Of a DNA stretch of 64,000 bases, positions 45,045 through 53,699 are shown piece after piece. Below the pieces are notes generated by a model. It searched no databases, had not been told where the DNA came from, and saw only the letters and a program-made list of their open reading frames with translations. How positions within the stretch are numbered: the first letter of the stretch is position 1; each line of letters starts with the position of its first letter. A program made the translations under genes and the position numbers. Location: the NCBI GenBank assembly GCA_943788645.1, contig CALSRC010000008.1, forward strand, positions 106,716-170,715, in the 5' to 3' direction. This stretch comes from UA16 sp002292325 (GTDB taxonomy: Bacteria; Bacteroidota; Bacteroidia; Flavobacteriales_D; Sanyastnellaceae).

Positions 45045-45905
45045 TTGAAAATTTTAGTAGCAGATAGTGGCTCCACGAAGTGCGATTGGATGGTCATGGA
45101 TGAGCATGGACTGGCGGAAGCTGAATTCCATACGATGGGATTCAATCCATACTTTCACAGTGCCGACCTCGTAGAAGAAAAAATGCGGGAGTCCGTTGAG
45201 GCCACGTCGATGGCGAAAGAGATTTCTAAAGTGTATTTCTATGGTGCCGGGAGCAGTTCTGAACCGCTCTGCGCCGTCATTAAGGAGGGACTAGAAAGGA
45301 TCTTCGTGCATGCGGACGTTCATGTTGGCCATGACCTTGATGGTGCAGCATACAGCACATATTCCGGTGAACCGGCCATCACCTGCATCATCGGAACGGG
45401 GTCGAACTCGTGTTTTTTTGACGGAGAGGTGACCAGTGAGAAAGTTCCTGCGTTGGCCTACATACTAGGGGATGAGGCCAGCGGATCTTGGTTTGGTAAG
45501 CGACTGCTGGCCTTGCATCTATATCATAAGTTAGATCCAGTGGTTCAGGCTGATTTCAATGCTACGTTTGGTTTTTCCAAAGATGATATCGTGAACCGTG
45601 TGTATCAAGAACCCAATGCGAATGTGTTTCTTGCCTCTTTCATGACGTTTCTCGGCAGACACCAGGAAGTAGCCCAAGTGATTTCATTGCTTGAAGAGGG
45701 TTTCCAATCATTCGTAGATGTGCACGTTAAATGCTACGAAAATTACAAGGAAGTTCCTGTACATTTTGTCGGTTCTGTTGCGTATCACTTTCAAAATGTT
45801 TTGCGTCATGTGTGTGAGCGAGAGGGAATTATCGTTGGAAAAATAATCAAACGGCCGATAGATGGTTTGGCAGATTATCACGTAAAGTATATCCTAAACG
45901 ATTGA
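45045..45905 (+). CDS. BadF/BadG/BcrA/BcrD-type ATPase, N-acetylglucosamine or hexose kinase
   Basis: A 286-residue kinase of the actin-like ATPase fold. It begins MKILVADSGSTKCDWMVMDE (phosphate loop) and continues with YFYGAGSSSE, HDLDGAAYSTYSG, CIIGTGSNSCFFDG (second ATP loop) and GDEASGSWFGKRLL. The start codon is TTG at 45045, because the nearest ATG (45040) reads ATG TTT TGA. The family includes GlcNAc kinases; a role on the glucose released by maltose phosphorylase is attractive here but inferred. It lies 4 nt before pgmB. Confidence 0.85.
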   Translation: MKILVADSGSTKCDWMVMDEHGLAEAEFHTMGFNPYFHSADLVEEKMRESVEATSMAKEISKVYFYGAGSSSEPLCAVIKEGLERIFVHADVHVGHDLDGAAYSTYSGEPAITCIIGTGSNSCFFDGEVTSEKVPALAYILGDEASGSWFGKRLLALHLYHKLDPVVQADFNATFGFSKDDIVNRVYQEPNANVFLASFMTFLGRHQEVAQVISLLEEGFQSFVDVHVKCYENYKEVPVHFVGSVAYHFQNVLRHVCEREGIIVGKIIKRPIDGLADYHVKYILND

Positions 45906-45909
45906 TAAA

Positions 45910-46566
45910 ATGGTGTTTAAGGCTTGTATTTTTGATTTAGATGGGGTCATTGTAGATACGGCAGCACATCATTTTGTGGCCTGGAGTCGGCTTGCTGAGG
46001 AGTTGGGTGTGCCGTTCAGTCATGAAGACAATGAACAGCTCAAAGGAGTTTCCCGTGTCGACAGTTTAGAATACCTGCTTAATAAAGGGGGCTTGATGCT
46101 AGATCCTGCGACGAAATTGAAACTCATGGATCGAAAAAATGCGCACTATTTGGAATTAGCACGCAATACTGAACCGGCGGATGCTTTACCAGGCGTGCGC
46201 AGCCTTTTAATTGAATTGAGGTCCCAAGGCATTAAGGTGGCTCTGGGTTCGTCTTCCAAAAATGCTACGATGATTTTAGAGCGACTCGATTTACTTGAAG
46301 CATTTGATACACTTGTAGATGGGAATCATATCACGTTGTCTAAGCCTGACCCTGAAGTCTTTCTCATGGGAGCAAAGGCTCTTGGCATCCACCCAGCTGA
46401 ATGTCTGGTGTTCGAGGACGCTCAAGCGGGTATTGATGCAGCACTTGCTGGTGGGTTTCCGGTAGTTGGCATAGGACAAGTTTCGGAATTATCCCGAGCC
46501 AAGGTCGTCATACCTGGTTTTTCGAATTATAAATGGAGCGATGTCCTGCGAGAATTAGAGGCTTAA
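45910..46566 (+). CDS. pgmB: Beta-phosphoglucomutase
   Basis: A 218-residue HAD-family mutase that turns beta-glucose-1-phosphate into glucose-6-phosphate. The nucleophile and acid are in FDLDGVIVDTAAHHFVAWS (Asp9 and Asp11), the cap holds QLKGVSRVDSLEYLL, and ALGSSSKNA, SKPDPEVFLMGAKAL and EDAQAGIDAALAGGF supply the remaining HAD motifs. The AHHFVAW and GVSR blocks are diagnostic of beta-PGM rather than other HAD phosphatases. It sits 4 nt after the kinase and 9 nt before GH65, its functional partner. Confidence 0.95.
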   Translation: MVFKACIFDLDGVIVDTAAHHFVAWSRLAEELGVPFSHEDNEQLKGVSRVDSLEYLLNKGGLMLDPATKLKLMDRKNAHYLELARNTEPADALPGVRSLLIELRSQGIKVALGSSSKNATMILERLDLLEAFDTLVDGNHITLSKPDPEVFLMGAKALGIHPAECLVFEDAQAGIDAALAGGFPVVGIGQVSELSRAKVVIPGFSNYKWSDVLRELEA

Positions 46567-46575
46567 TTTTGAGGC

Positions 46576-48876
46576 ATGTCAGGCATCATTGATTCTTGGA
46601 ATTTGGGCTGCAGTGATTGGAATCATGGCAGGGACATCAAATCCTTCGAATCCATCCTATCCATCGGCAATGGCAGAATTGGACAGCGAGCCAACTTTGA
46701 AGAAGGTTATTCAGGGTCTTCATTGAAGGGGTCTTACCTCGGTGGAGTCTATTATCCTGACAAGACCAAAGTAGGCTGGTGGAAGAATGGCTATCCAGAA
46801 TTCTTCGCCAAAGTGCTGAATTCAACAAATTGGATCGACATCGAGGTGCTGGTAAATGGAGAGAAGTTGGATTTGAATGCCGCCCAATCGGTGACTCGTT
46901 TTCATTGGGGAATGAACATGAAGGAAGGGGTGCTAAATCGCGAATTCGAGGCCGTTATGGCGAACGGTTCTTCTGTTTCTGTTCGAGCTGAACGTTTCTG
47001 TTCTATGGCACAGCCAGAGTTGGGATGTTTGCGCTATGCAGTCCAAGCACAACAGTGTTCAGTTGAAGTGTTGTCGAGTCTGGATGCGGATGTAAAAAAT
47101 GAAGATTCCAATTGGGATGACCAATTTTGGAAAGTTTCGGAGGTAAAGACGGGGGGAGAGGGAGCGGCCTCAATCGAATCAACTACACTAAAAACGGAAT
47201 TCGGCGCGTGCTTTTCGATGTGCACGAATGCAAGGATTCTGTCCAGCGATGGCAAGAATTCGCCTCTAACTCCTGATCAACCGTATAAATCGCCGATGAA
47301 AGTCGGATATGCCTTTAAGCATGCGATGAAGGATGGGGAATGGCTAGTTGTAGAGAAATATGTAGGCATAACAACCACTGTCCGCCACCCTCGTTCTTCG
47401 CTTCGTGAATTATCTCAGCAACACGCCTCGCGAGCGCTCAAGAGTGGTTGGGAATTAAATCGTCAAGAGCATGCAGATGCTTGGACATCGATATGGGATC
47501 AGGCCGATATTGTTATTGAAGGTGATGTCGCTTCGCAGCAAGCCATTCGTTTCAACATTTTTCAGCTTAATCAAACGTACCGGGGCGATGATCCGCGTCT
47601 CAACATAGGCCCCAAAGGATTTACAGGAGAAAAATATGGTGGAGCGAGTTACTGGGATACCGAAGCATATTGTCTGCCTTTTTATTTGGCAGGTCATTCA
47701 GCAAAGGTGGCGAAGCAATTATTACTCTACCGCTATCATCATTTGGATAAGGCAATTGAAAACGCTGCGAAACTAGGTTTTGATGGAGGTGCGGCATTGT
47801 ACCCTATGGTGACAATGAATGGAGAGGAATGCCACAATGAGTGGGAAATTACATTCGAGGAGATTCATCGCAATGGAGCCATGTCTTTTGCGATTTGGAA
47901 TTATGTGAATTACACAGGAGACCAAGATTATTTGCGTACTCATGGTTTTGCGGTGTTACTTGGCGTTGCTCGTTTTTGGCAACAGCGCGTTCAATGGTCC
48001 GAACACCGGGGAGCTTTCGTCATGCTCGGCGTCACTGGACCCAATGAATACGAGAACAACGTAAACAACAATTGGTACACCAATTACATCGCTGCCTGGT
48101 GCATGCGGTATGCCCGTGACGTTGGCTTTTGGATCAAAACCAATCATTCGGAAGATTGGGAAAGTCTAACGAAAGAATATGCCATCGATGAAGCACAGGT
48201 CTTCGAAGATTGGCAGTCAATTCCGGAAAAGATATATTTCCCGACCATACCTGATACTCGGATCTTTCTTCAGCAAGATGGTTTTCTCGATAAGGAACAG
48301 CTTACAGTCGGAGACTTGCCAGATTCTCAGCGCCCAATCAATCAGAAGTGGAGTTGGGATCGCATTTTGCGATCGGTCTTTATCAAACAGGCTGATGTTC
48401 TGCAAGGAATCTATTTCTTTGGAAGAGACTTCAATTTGGAAACGCAAGCTGAGAACTATGACTATTACGAGCCAAAAACAGTTCATGAGTCCAGTTTGTC
48501 TCCTTGCGTTCATGCTATTTTAGCGGCTCGACTTGGCCGCATGAACGATGCCTACGGCCATTATTTACGGACATCACGACTCGATTTAGACGACTACAAC
48601 AAAGAAGTTCACGAAGGACTGCATATCACATCGATGGCGGGTACTTGGTTATCGGTGGTGGAAGGGTTTGGAGGCTTTTTGGTCAATGGCGGCAAGCCTC
48701 ATTTTAGCGGCCAATTGCCTGTAGCTTGGACTGGACTAACATTCAAGGTGAATTTTCGGAGCAGGCTATTGGAAGTGGCCATATCCAATGAAGGAACCAA
48801 CGTAAAGTTGTGCACTGGGGAGCCGCTTGAAGTTGTAATCAACGGCAAGGACACCCTTTTGCGCCCTTGCCATTGA
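46576..48876 (+). CDS. mapA: GH65 family maltose phosphorylase
   Basis: A 766-residue cytosolic inverting phosphorylase. Maltose plus phosphate gives beta-glucose-1-phosphate plus glucose. N-terminal beta-sandwich (NGRIGQRANFEEGYSGSSLK) and an (alpha/alpha)6 barrel follow. The block NGEECHNEWEITFEEIHRNG is typical of maltose phosphorylases, and the general acid Glu lies in VTGPNEYENNVNNNWYTN (about 490). Phosphate-binding residues are in the QADV region and in ESSLSPCVHAILAA. Kojibiose or trehalose specificity cannot be ruled out from sequence alone, but pairing with GH13 and pgmB points to maltose. The gene is intact and ends 9 nt before a converging gene. Confidence 0.94.
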   Translation: MSGIIDSWNLGCSDWNHGRDIKSFESILSIGNGRIGQRANFEEGYSGSSLKGSYLGGVYYPDKTKVGWWKNGYPEFFAKVLNSTNWIDIEVLVNGEKLDLNAAQSVTRFHWGMNMKEGVLNREFEAVMANGSSVSVRAERFCSMAQPELGCLRYAVQAQQCSVEVLSSLDADVKNEDSNWDDQFWKVSEVKTGGEGAASIESTTLKTEFGACFSMCTNARILSSDGKNSPLTPDQPYKSPMKVGYAFKHAMKDGEWLVVEKYVGITTTVRHPRSSLRELSQQHASRALKSGWELNRQEHADAWTSIWDQADIVIEGDVASQQAIRFNIFQLNQTYRGDDPRLNIGPKGFTGEKYGGASYWDTEAYCLPFYLAGHSAKVAKQLLLYRYHHLDKAIENAAKLGFDGGAALYPMVTMNGEECHNEWEITFEEIHRNGAMSFAIWNYVNYTGDQDYLRTHGFAVLLGVARFWQQRVQWSEHRGAFVMLGVTGPNEYENNVNNNWYTNYIAAWCMRYARDVGFWIKTNHSEDWESLTKEYAIDEAQVFEDWQSIPEKIYFPTIPDTRIFLQQDGFLDKEQLTVGDLPDSQRPINQKWSWDRILRSVFIKQADVLQGIYFFGRDFNLETQAENYDYYEPKTVHESSLSPCVHAILAARLGRMNDAYGHYLRTSRLDLDDYNKEVHEGLHITSMAGTWLSVVEGFGGFLVNGGKPHFSGQLPVAWTGLTFKVNFRSRLLEVAISNEGTNVKLCTGEPLEVVINGKDTLLRPCH

Positions 48877-48885
48877 TTTGGTGCT

Positions 48886-49569
48886 TTACTCGGGCTCACT
48901 GAGTCCCCACATGCTGTTTTCATTGCCAGGTGTACCTCCTGGTACAAGCGAATAGGTCCAAGAATCTGCTGCGCTGTTGGGAAGTCCGGGATCCATCCAT
49001 TCAAGACTCGGGCCACTTCCATCCGGTTCAGAAACCCAGCCATCGTTGTCCTCGTAAGCAACTGAAGCGACGATTGAGCCGTCTGGAGCGTGTATTTCTA
49101 TGGTTTCACCGGTGTTATTCAGGCTCTCACCACTGTTCCACTGCCGTGCAAATGCCAGTGTCGGTAACAACATAGATAAAGAATCCAAGTTGCGAGCAAC
49201 TGTAAAGTATCCCATGGTTGGCACTGTGTCGGATTCCTGAAATGTCACCTCGATGGCATTGCTCAAGCTCCATTGAGACAACGAAATGGGATAGGGATGG
49301 GGGTTGTACAATTCGAGAAATTCCCAGTCGCTGTCATTTCCTTGGGACGAATGGGGATTGTAGTGAATTTCGGAGATGTGCAGCAGCGGATAGGTTGAGG
49401 TAACGTTCTCACAACTGTCACCATAATGTATCAGCATGACCAATAGGTCGTCCAGATCCACAACAAAATCTCCATTAATGTCTGCCTGACAATTCGTTTG
49501 GCTCCATGTGCCGTTGGTCATTGCGATCATAGCAATCAGGGCGACCATTCCCATCATTTTTCTCCTCAT
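48886..49569 (-). CDS. Secreted lamin-tail-domain protein with dockerin-like calcium repeat
   Basis: A 227-residue protein. A signal peptide (MVALIAMIAMTNGTWSQ) is followed by a single dockerin-like calcium loop (CQADINGDFVVDLDDLLVML, about 26-46), and then a lamin-tail domain (LLHISEIHYNPHSSQGNDSD, EFLELYNPHPYPISLSQW, about 62-190) ending in SAADSWTYSLVPGGTPGNEN. No sorting tail is seen. A second lamin-tail domain is present in the CotH protein of the same locus. The function is unknown; it converges on the GH65 gene. Confidence 0.78.
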   Translation of the reverse strand: MRRKMMGMVALIAMIAMTNGTWSQTNCQADINGDFVVDLDDLLVMLIHYGDSCENVTSTYPLLHISEIHYNPHSSQGNDSDWEFLELYNPHPYPISLSQWSLSNAIEVTFQESDTVPTMGYFTVARNLDSLSMLLPTLAFARQWNSGESLNNTGETIEIHAPDGSIVASVAYEDNDGWVSEPDGSGPSLEWMDPGLPNSAADSWTYSLVPGGTPGNENSMWGLSEPE

Positions 49570-49647
49570 GCGTTCTTTGATTATGGGTCAAAAGAACGGA
49601 GAATAAATTGATCAAATTATCGGGAATTGCAATCGGAGGCCATCAAT

Positions 49648-50424
49648 TTAAAGCTGCAACTCCAAGGACACAGGACAATGGTCTGATCCCAAAACATCGG
49701 AGTTGATGTTGACCGATTGGACGTTGGGCATCAGCCGTTCACTCACAAGCATATAGTCCAGTCGCCAGCCGACATTTTTCTCGCGCGCACCGCCACGGTA
49801 ACTCCACCAGGAATAACCGATTTCGTCAGGATGCTTTTCGCGCCAAGAATCACACAGCTTGGCTTGGTCCAATAGACGGGACATGCCGTCAATCTCAACT
49901 TGCGTGTATCCAGGCGTCTTATTGTAATTGGCCTTGGGTCGAGCAAGATCAATGGGTTGGTGAGCAACATTTAAGTCTCCGGTGCAGACAACCGGCTTGG
50001 ATTCGTCCAGCTTTTGGATGAATTCAATGAATGCCTTGTCCCATTCCTTCCGGAAAGGCAACCGTTTAAGCCCAGACGAAGAATTGGGTGTGTAAACCGT
50101 GACAAAATGAAAGGCTTCGAATTCTGCATGCAGCACCCGACCCTCATCATCTAATCCGTCCACTCCGATTCCTGCTTGCACTTGAAGCGGCTCAATCCGC
50201 GATAGAATAGCCGTTCCAGAATACCCCTTTTTAATGGCAGAACTTGAATACATATGATAGCTTTCCAATCCGGGCAAACCAAAAAGCGCTTCCCGCACTT
50301 GATCATCTTGGGCTTTTGTTTCCTGAATTCCGATTACATCCGCATCCAACGTCTGGAGAAGTTGATCAAAGTCTTTTTTGACAATGGCTCTTATTCCGTT
50401 CACATTCCAGGTCGATAATTTCAT
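49648..50424 (-). CDS. xthA: Exodeoxyribonuclease III
   Basis: A 258-residue AP endonuclease/3'-5' exonuclease for base-excision repair. The ATG at 50424 gives MKLSTWNVNGIRAIVKKDFD and overlaps the upstream gene's stop by 4 nt (ATGA). Catalytic blocks are IGIQETKAQDDQ (metal Glu), VYTPNSSSGLKRLPFR, CTGDLNVAHQPIDLARP, GYSWWSYRGGARE, RLDYMLVSE and the terminal GSDHCPVSLEL. Standard length for the family. Confidence 0.95.
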   Translation of the reverse strand: MKLSTWNVNGIRAIVKKDFDQLLQTLDADVIGIQETKAQDDQVREALFGLPGLESYHMYSSSAIKKGYSGTAILSRIEPLQVQAGIGVDGLDDEGRVLHAEFEAFHFVTVYTPNSSSGLKRLPFRKEWDKAFIEFIQKLDESKPVVCTGDLNVAHQPIDLARPKANYNKTPGYTQVEIDGMSRLLDQAKLCDSWREKHPDEIGYSWWSYRGGAREKNVGWRLDYMLVSERLMPNVQSVNINSDVLGSDHCPVSLELQL

Positions 50425-51494
50425 GCTGGGGGTAGTTTGTCTGGTCGTGTCATCCAACTTTGAATCGCGGCAAGTGTCCCACTTAGTTCGCCTTCATGCA
50501 AGTGGGTGCCGTATTCCATTAAATGGGTGAGGTACGTTTGTGTATCTCCGAATTCCCTTGCTTGCTCCATGTTGATGAAGTGTTGCTCATCTGTACAAGG
50601 GTGAATATGCGTTAGCAAAAAATGCTTGCGCTCTGCGCAAAACCCTAAGATGCACATGCCGTCTAAATCGTGTCCAAGCTCCAAAATCCACGGCATGTGC
50701 AGAAATCGATCTTTCCACAATGGCATGTACCCCATGCTGAAGTATGGATAAAACCAAGATTTGAAGAGCACACCCTCTGCTTCAAGGGCTCGCTTAACTG
50801 AAGCCATAGCTTGACGCAATCCGAAGGCAATGGTTCGTTCTGGATCAAAATTGGCATGTTTGCCCCAACGTTTGCTTGGGGTGTAGTATTCCATATCTCC
50901 CAAGGCCAATTTGTAGTCAAATGGTGATGGTTTGTCTAAAACGTATCCAGGATAATACCATTTTCTTCCAGAAAACGAACCGAACTCGATTTCCTTGAGC
51001 ATGGTATACATGCCCAGGCTGTATGCACGGTATTCATCATCAAAGAGAGCTAGAAGCGATGCCATAGAACGCTCGCCTAAATCGAAAAATGACACAGCAA
51101 TCAACCGGTCGCCATCGTAAACACAAATTTCCTGGGTATCAAACACGGTCGAATGAAAGCCTGCATGCAAGTATTCATCCAAAGACTCATGAATGAATCC
51201 TTTGAACCGGGTTTTATGTTGTTCATATAATCGTTGGCGACTTTGGCTAATCTTCGCAGGTCCGATGGCAACGGTGAATCGCTGTTCGATCTTCCGTTTT
51301 ATTTTACGTTGAGACTTGCTCAATGCATGGCGCGCTAATTCAAGTCGAATATTGACGACCGAATACACCTCTGCATCGATGCAAAGCAAGTCCATTTTGT
51401 ACAGCATCACAGAACCCCTAAACCACCCCGAGGCCAAGTACTGGTCGTACCGAGCATGCGTCAGTTTGCGAGGAAAATGAGTTTGTACGAGCAA
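50421..51494 (-). CDS. Arginyl-tRNA-protein transferase-like (ATE/Bpt, GNAT fold)
   Basis: A 357-residue protein. The start MLVQTHFPRKLTHARYDQYL leads to SGWFRGSVMLYKMDLL; KSQRKIKRKIEQRF aligns with the SxSQRR motif of ATE/Bpt, and the GNAT-like C-domain has SLGMYTMLKEIEFG, KWYYPGYVLDKPSPFDYKL, MEYYTPSKRWGKH. These transferases add Arg or Leu from aminoacyl-tRNA to N-termini and create N-degrons. The usual N-terminal CPGCxxC-type cysteines are missing. ClpS lies about 3.9 kb away, so part of the N-degron pathway may be encoded here. Confidence 0.75.
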   Translation of the reverse strand: MLVQTHFPRKLTHARYDQYLASGWFRGSVMLYKMDLLCIDAEVYSVVNIRLELARHALSKSQRKIKRKIEQRFTVAIGPAKISQSRQRLYEQHKTRFKGFIHESLDEYLHAGFHSTVFDTQEICVYDGDRLIAVSFFDLGERSMASLLALFDDEYRAYSLGMYTMLKEIEFGSFSGRKWYYPGYVLDKPSPFDYKLALGDMEYYTPSKRWGKHANFDPERTIAFGLRQAMASVKRALEAEGVLFKSWFYPYFSMGYMPLWKDRFLHMPWILELGHDLDGMCILGFCAERKHFLLTHIHPCTDEQHFINMEQAREFGDTQTYLTHLMEYGTHLHEGELSGTLAAIQSWMTRPDKLPPA

Positions 51495-51520
51495 AATTTA
51501 ATTCGAGTCTGTCGCCGCAA

Positions 51521-52516
51521 CTAGTCCTTCGTTGCGCTCAATAATTCTTTCAACCCACCAACGCTGCTCATCAAGCCGCTTGCCTCATAAGGCATGAAGA
51601 CTGTTTTACTTCCAGCGCCACCATCCTTCAGGACGGCTTCAATGGTGTCGATGTATTTGATTGCGATCAAGTACTGGGTCGGATCGGCCTTTGTATCGGA
51701 AACTGCATTCGCGATTTTTCGGATCGCTTCAGCTTCAGCTTCAGCAATCTGCAAACGTGCATTGGCTTCTCCTTCAGCTTGGAGGATTTTAGCTTGGCGA
51801 TGACCTTCTGCCTGGTTAATGTCGGCTCCCTTTCGTCCTTCGGCCTCAAGAATGGCCGCTTTTTTAGTGCCCTCTGCGTCAATAATTTGTGCTCTTCGCG
51901 TCCGTTCTGCTCGCATTTGCTTCTCCATGGCCTCTTTGATGTCAGTGGGCGGATTAATGTCTTGAAGTTCAACCCGGTTGACCTTTACTCCCCATTTATT
52001 CGTAGCCTCATCCAAAATTGCACGCAGTTTCATGTTAATGGTATCGCGTGATGTCAAGCATTCATCAAGTTCCAACTCTCCAATGACGTTTCTTAATGTC
52101 GTCTGCGTTAGTTTTTCGATGGCGTTGGGCAAATTATTGATTTCATAAACGGCCTTGACGGGATCAATGATTTGGAAATAAATCAGTGCATTGATCTCGG
52201 TAACCACATTGTCTTTGGTTATGACGCCCTGTTTAGGAAAGTCGAACACTGTTTCTCTTTGGTCCACACGCTCCTTCAATTTGTATTGCGTGACCTTGGC
52301 GCCGTTCGGACGCTCAGCAATGACCCGCATGGCAATTTCACGAGGGCGGTCGACCAATGGAATGATGATGTTAATACCAGCATTCAATGTGGTGCGGTAT
52401 TTTCCCAGCCGCTCGATCACCATAGCTTCACTTTGTCGAACGATGCGAACACCTTTTATGATGATGACAGTCGTGAAGAGAAAAAAGATGGTAGCTAATA
52501 CTCCTGTAGCAGTCAT
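51521..52516 (-). CDS. SPFH/Band 7 (stomatin-like, QmcA/HflK-type) membrane protein
   Basis: A 331-residue protein with one N-terminal membrane segment (TGVLATIFFLFTTVIIIKGV). The SPFH domain covers about 25-180 (VRQSEAMVIERLGKYRTTLN, VITKDNVVTEINALIYFQI), and a coiled, Ala/Glu-rich tail follows (MRAERTRRAQIIDAEGTKKA, then repeated AEGxxxA). The start at 52516 overlaps the upstream NfeD stop by 4 nt; the frame from 52579 lies inside that gene. SPFH-NfeD pairs form membrane microdomain scaffolds tied to protein quality control. Confidence 0.92.
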   Translation of the reverse strand: MTATGVLATIFFLFTTVIIIKGVRIVRQSEAMVIERLGKYRTTLNAGINIIIPLVDRPREIAMRVIAERPNGAKVTQYKLKERVDQRETVFDFPKQGVITKDNVVTEINALIYFQIIDPVKAVYEINNLPNAIEKLTQTTLRNVIGELELDECLTSRDTINMKLRAILDEATNKWGVKVNRVELQDINPPTDIKEAMEKQMRAERTRRAQIIDAEGTKKAAILEAEGRKGADINQAEGHRQAKILQAEGEANARLQIAEAEAEAIRKIANAVSDTKADPTQYLIAIKYIDTIEAVLKDGGAGSKTVFMPYEASGLMSSVGGLKELLSATKD

Positions 52517-52977
52517 GTTGTGGGATTTTTGTGAGTTGAAGAGACGATTAATGTGTTGCTGTCCACTCGTGTGATCCATAAAACGGAACCAATGGCAATG
52601 GACTGAGCTTGTTCTCGTTCTTCTAGCATGGCCCGCCAGTCGTCTCCATCGATTTTACAACGACCCAGTCCTGTTTGGCTGTCAAATGGCGCGGTGACCA
52701 TGCATTCTTGACCGATCAATGCTTCCACTCCTGAAAGCCGTTCGTTTCCACTAAACCCAAGTTTGAGTGCAAAAGGACGTAGAAAAAGAAAAGCCAATAA
52801 ACCAGTCAATGCGGCAATGGTAATCTCCCATTCAAATCCCAATTCAAAATAGGCAGCGATGGCTCCTCCAAAACTTCCTAAGCCAAGGCATGCCAGGACA
52901 AACCCTGGAACAAAAACTTCCAACACGAGGAGTAACAGGCCTCCAGCGATCCATAATTGCCACATTTCCCATTGCAT
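52513..52977 (-). CDS. NfeD-like membrane protein
   Basis: A 154-residue protein with three membrane segments (LWIAGGLLLLVLEVFVPGFV, LGLGSFGGAIAAYFEL, ITIAALTGLLAFLFLRPFAL) and a C-terminal OB-fold (LIGQECMVTAPFDSQTGLGR, KIDGDDWRAM). NfeD proteins pair with SPFH proteins, which matches the 4-nt overlap with the next gene. It is a short NfeD without the ClpP-like protease domain. Confidence 0.92.
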   Translation of the reverse strand: MQWEMWQLWIAGGLLLLVLEVFVPGFVLACLGLGSFGGAIAAYFELGFEWEITIAALTGLLAFLFLRPFALKLGFSGNERLSGVEALIGQECMVTAPFDSQTGLGRCKIDGDDWRAMLEEREQAQSIAIGSVLWITRVDSNTLIVSSTHKNPTT

Positions 52978-52986
52978 GTGCCGAAG

Positions 52987-53655
52987 TTATGAATCAATTG
53001 GCACTCCTTTACCAATGGACGTAGAGATGTCGTTTAGCAACTGGATTGCTTGGTTCACGACCGCGTCATCTGAGCTGTTATGCAAAATATAGTCTGCTCT
53101 TTTCCGGCGCTGTTCGTCTGTCCATTGCGCAGCCATTCGATTCTGAATCTCTTCGATGGTTGCCCCAAGTCTGTCAGCAGCGCGTTTCGCTCTGAGTGCA
53201 ACAGGGGCTTCTATTGAAATCACGGCATGACAGTCCTGATGACTTCCGCTTTCAAACAGAATGGCAGCTTCACGCATGACAAAAGGTATGGATAGGTATG
53301 CGCTGTGCAGTTGATGCCAACTGCCAAATGCAGCTGAGACGCGTGGATGGATTTGGGCATTGAGCAACTTCAATGCTTCCGCGTCGTGAAAAACAATTTG
53401 TGCTAATTCTGTTCGATTTATGGACACTAATTCACCGTTTTCCCAATTCGCACAATCCGCTCCGAATTCCTCAACGACCCATTGCCGGAGCGCTAAATCT
53501 TCATGATAAAGGCTTCTGGCAGCCGAATCAGCATTGAATGTGGGAATATTGAGAGAACGAAAAACTTGGGATACCAGCGATTTACCGCTGCCGATGCCTC
53601 CCGTAATTCCCACAACGGGCAAAAGCTCCGGTTTATTTGTGGATAAGTCACCCAT
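52987..53655 (-). CDS. coaE: Dephospho-CoA kinase
   Basis: A 222-residue kinase for the last step of coenzyme A synthesis. The start at 53655 gives MGDLSTNKPELLPVVGITGG; the frame from 53718 overlaps rpe's start region. The P-loop is GITGGIGSGKSLV; LYHEDLALRQWVVEEFGAD, QIHPRVSAAF and IPFVMREAAILFESGSH are CoaE motifs; the lid has RAKRAADRLGATIEEIQNRM. It is divergent from rpe (44 nt). Confidence 0.94.
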   Translation of the reverse strand: MGDLSTNKPELLPVVGITGGIGSGKSLVSQVFRSLNIPTFNADSAARSLYHEDLALRQWVVEEFGADCANWENGELVSINRTELAQIVFHDAEALKLLNAQIHPRVSAAFGSWHQLHSAYLSIPFVMREAAILFESGSHQDCHAVISIEAPVALRAKRAADRLGATIEEIQNRMAAQWTDEQRRKRADYILHNSSDDAVVNQAIQLLNDISTSIGKGVPIDS

Positions 53656-53699
53656 GGTACAAAGGTGTATCAAAACCTCGAAAAACAGACCTTTACAGC

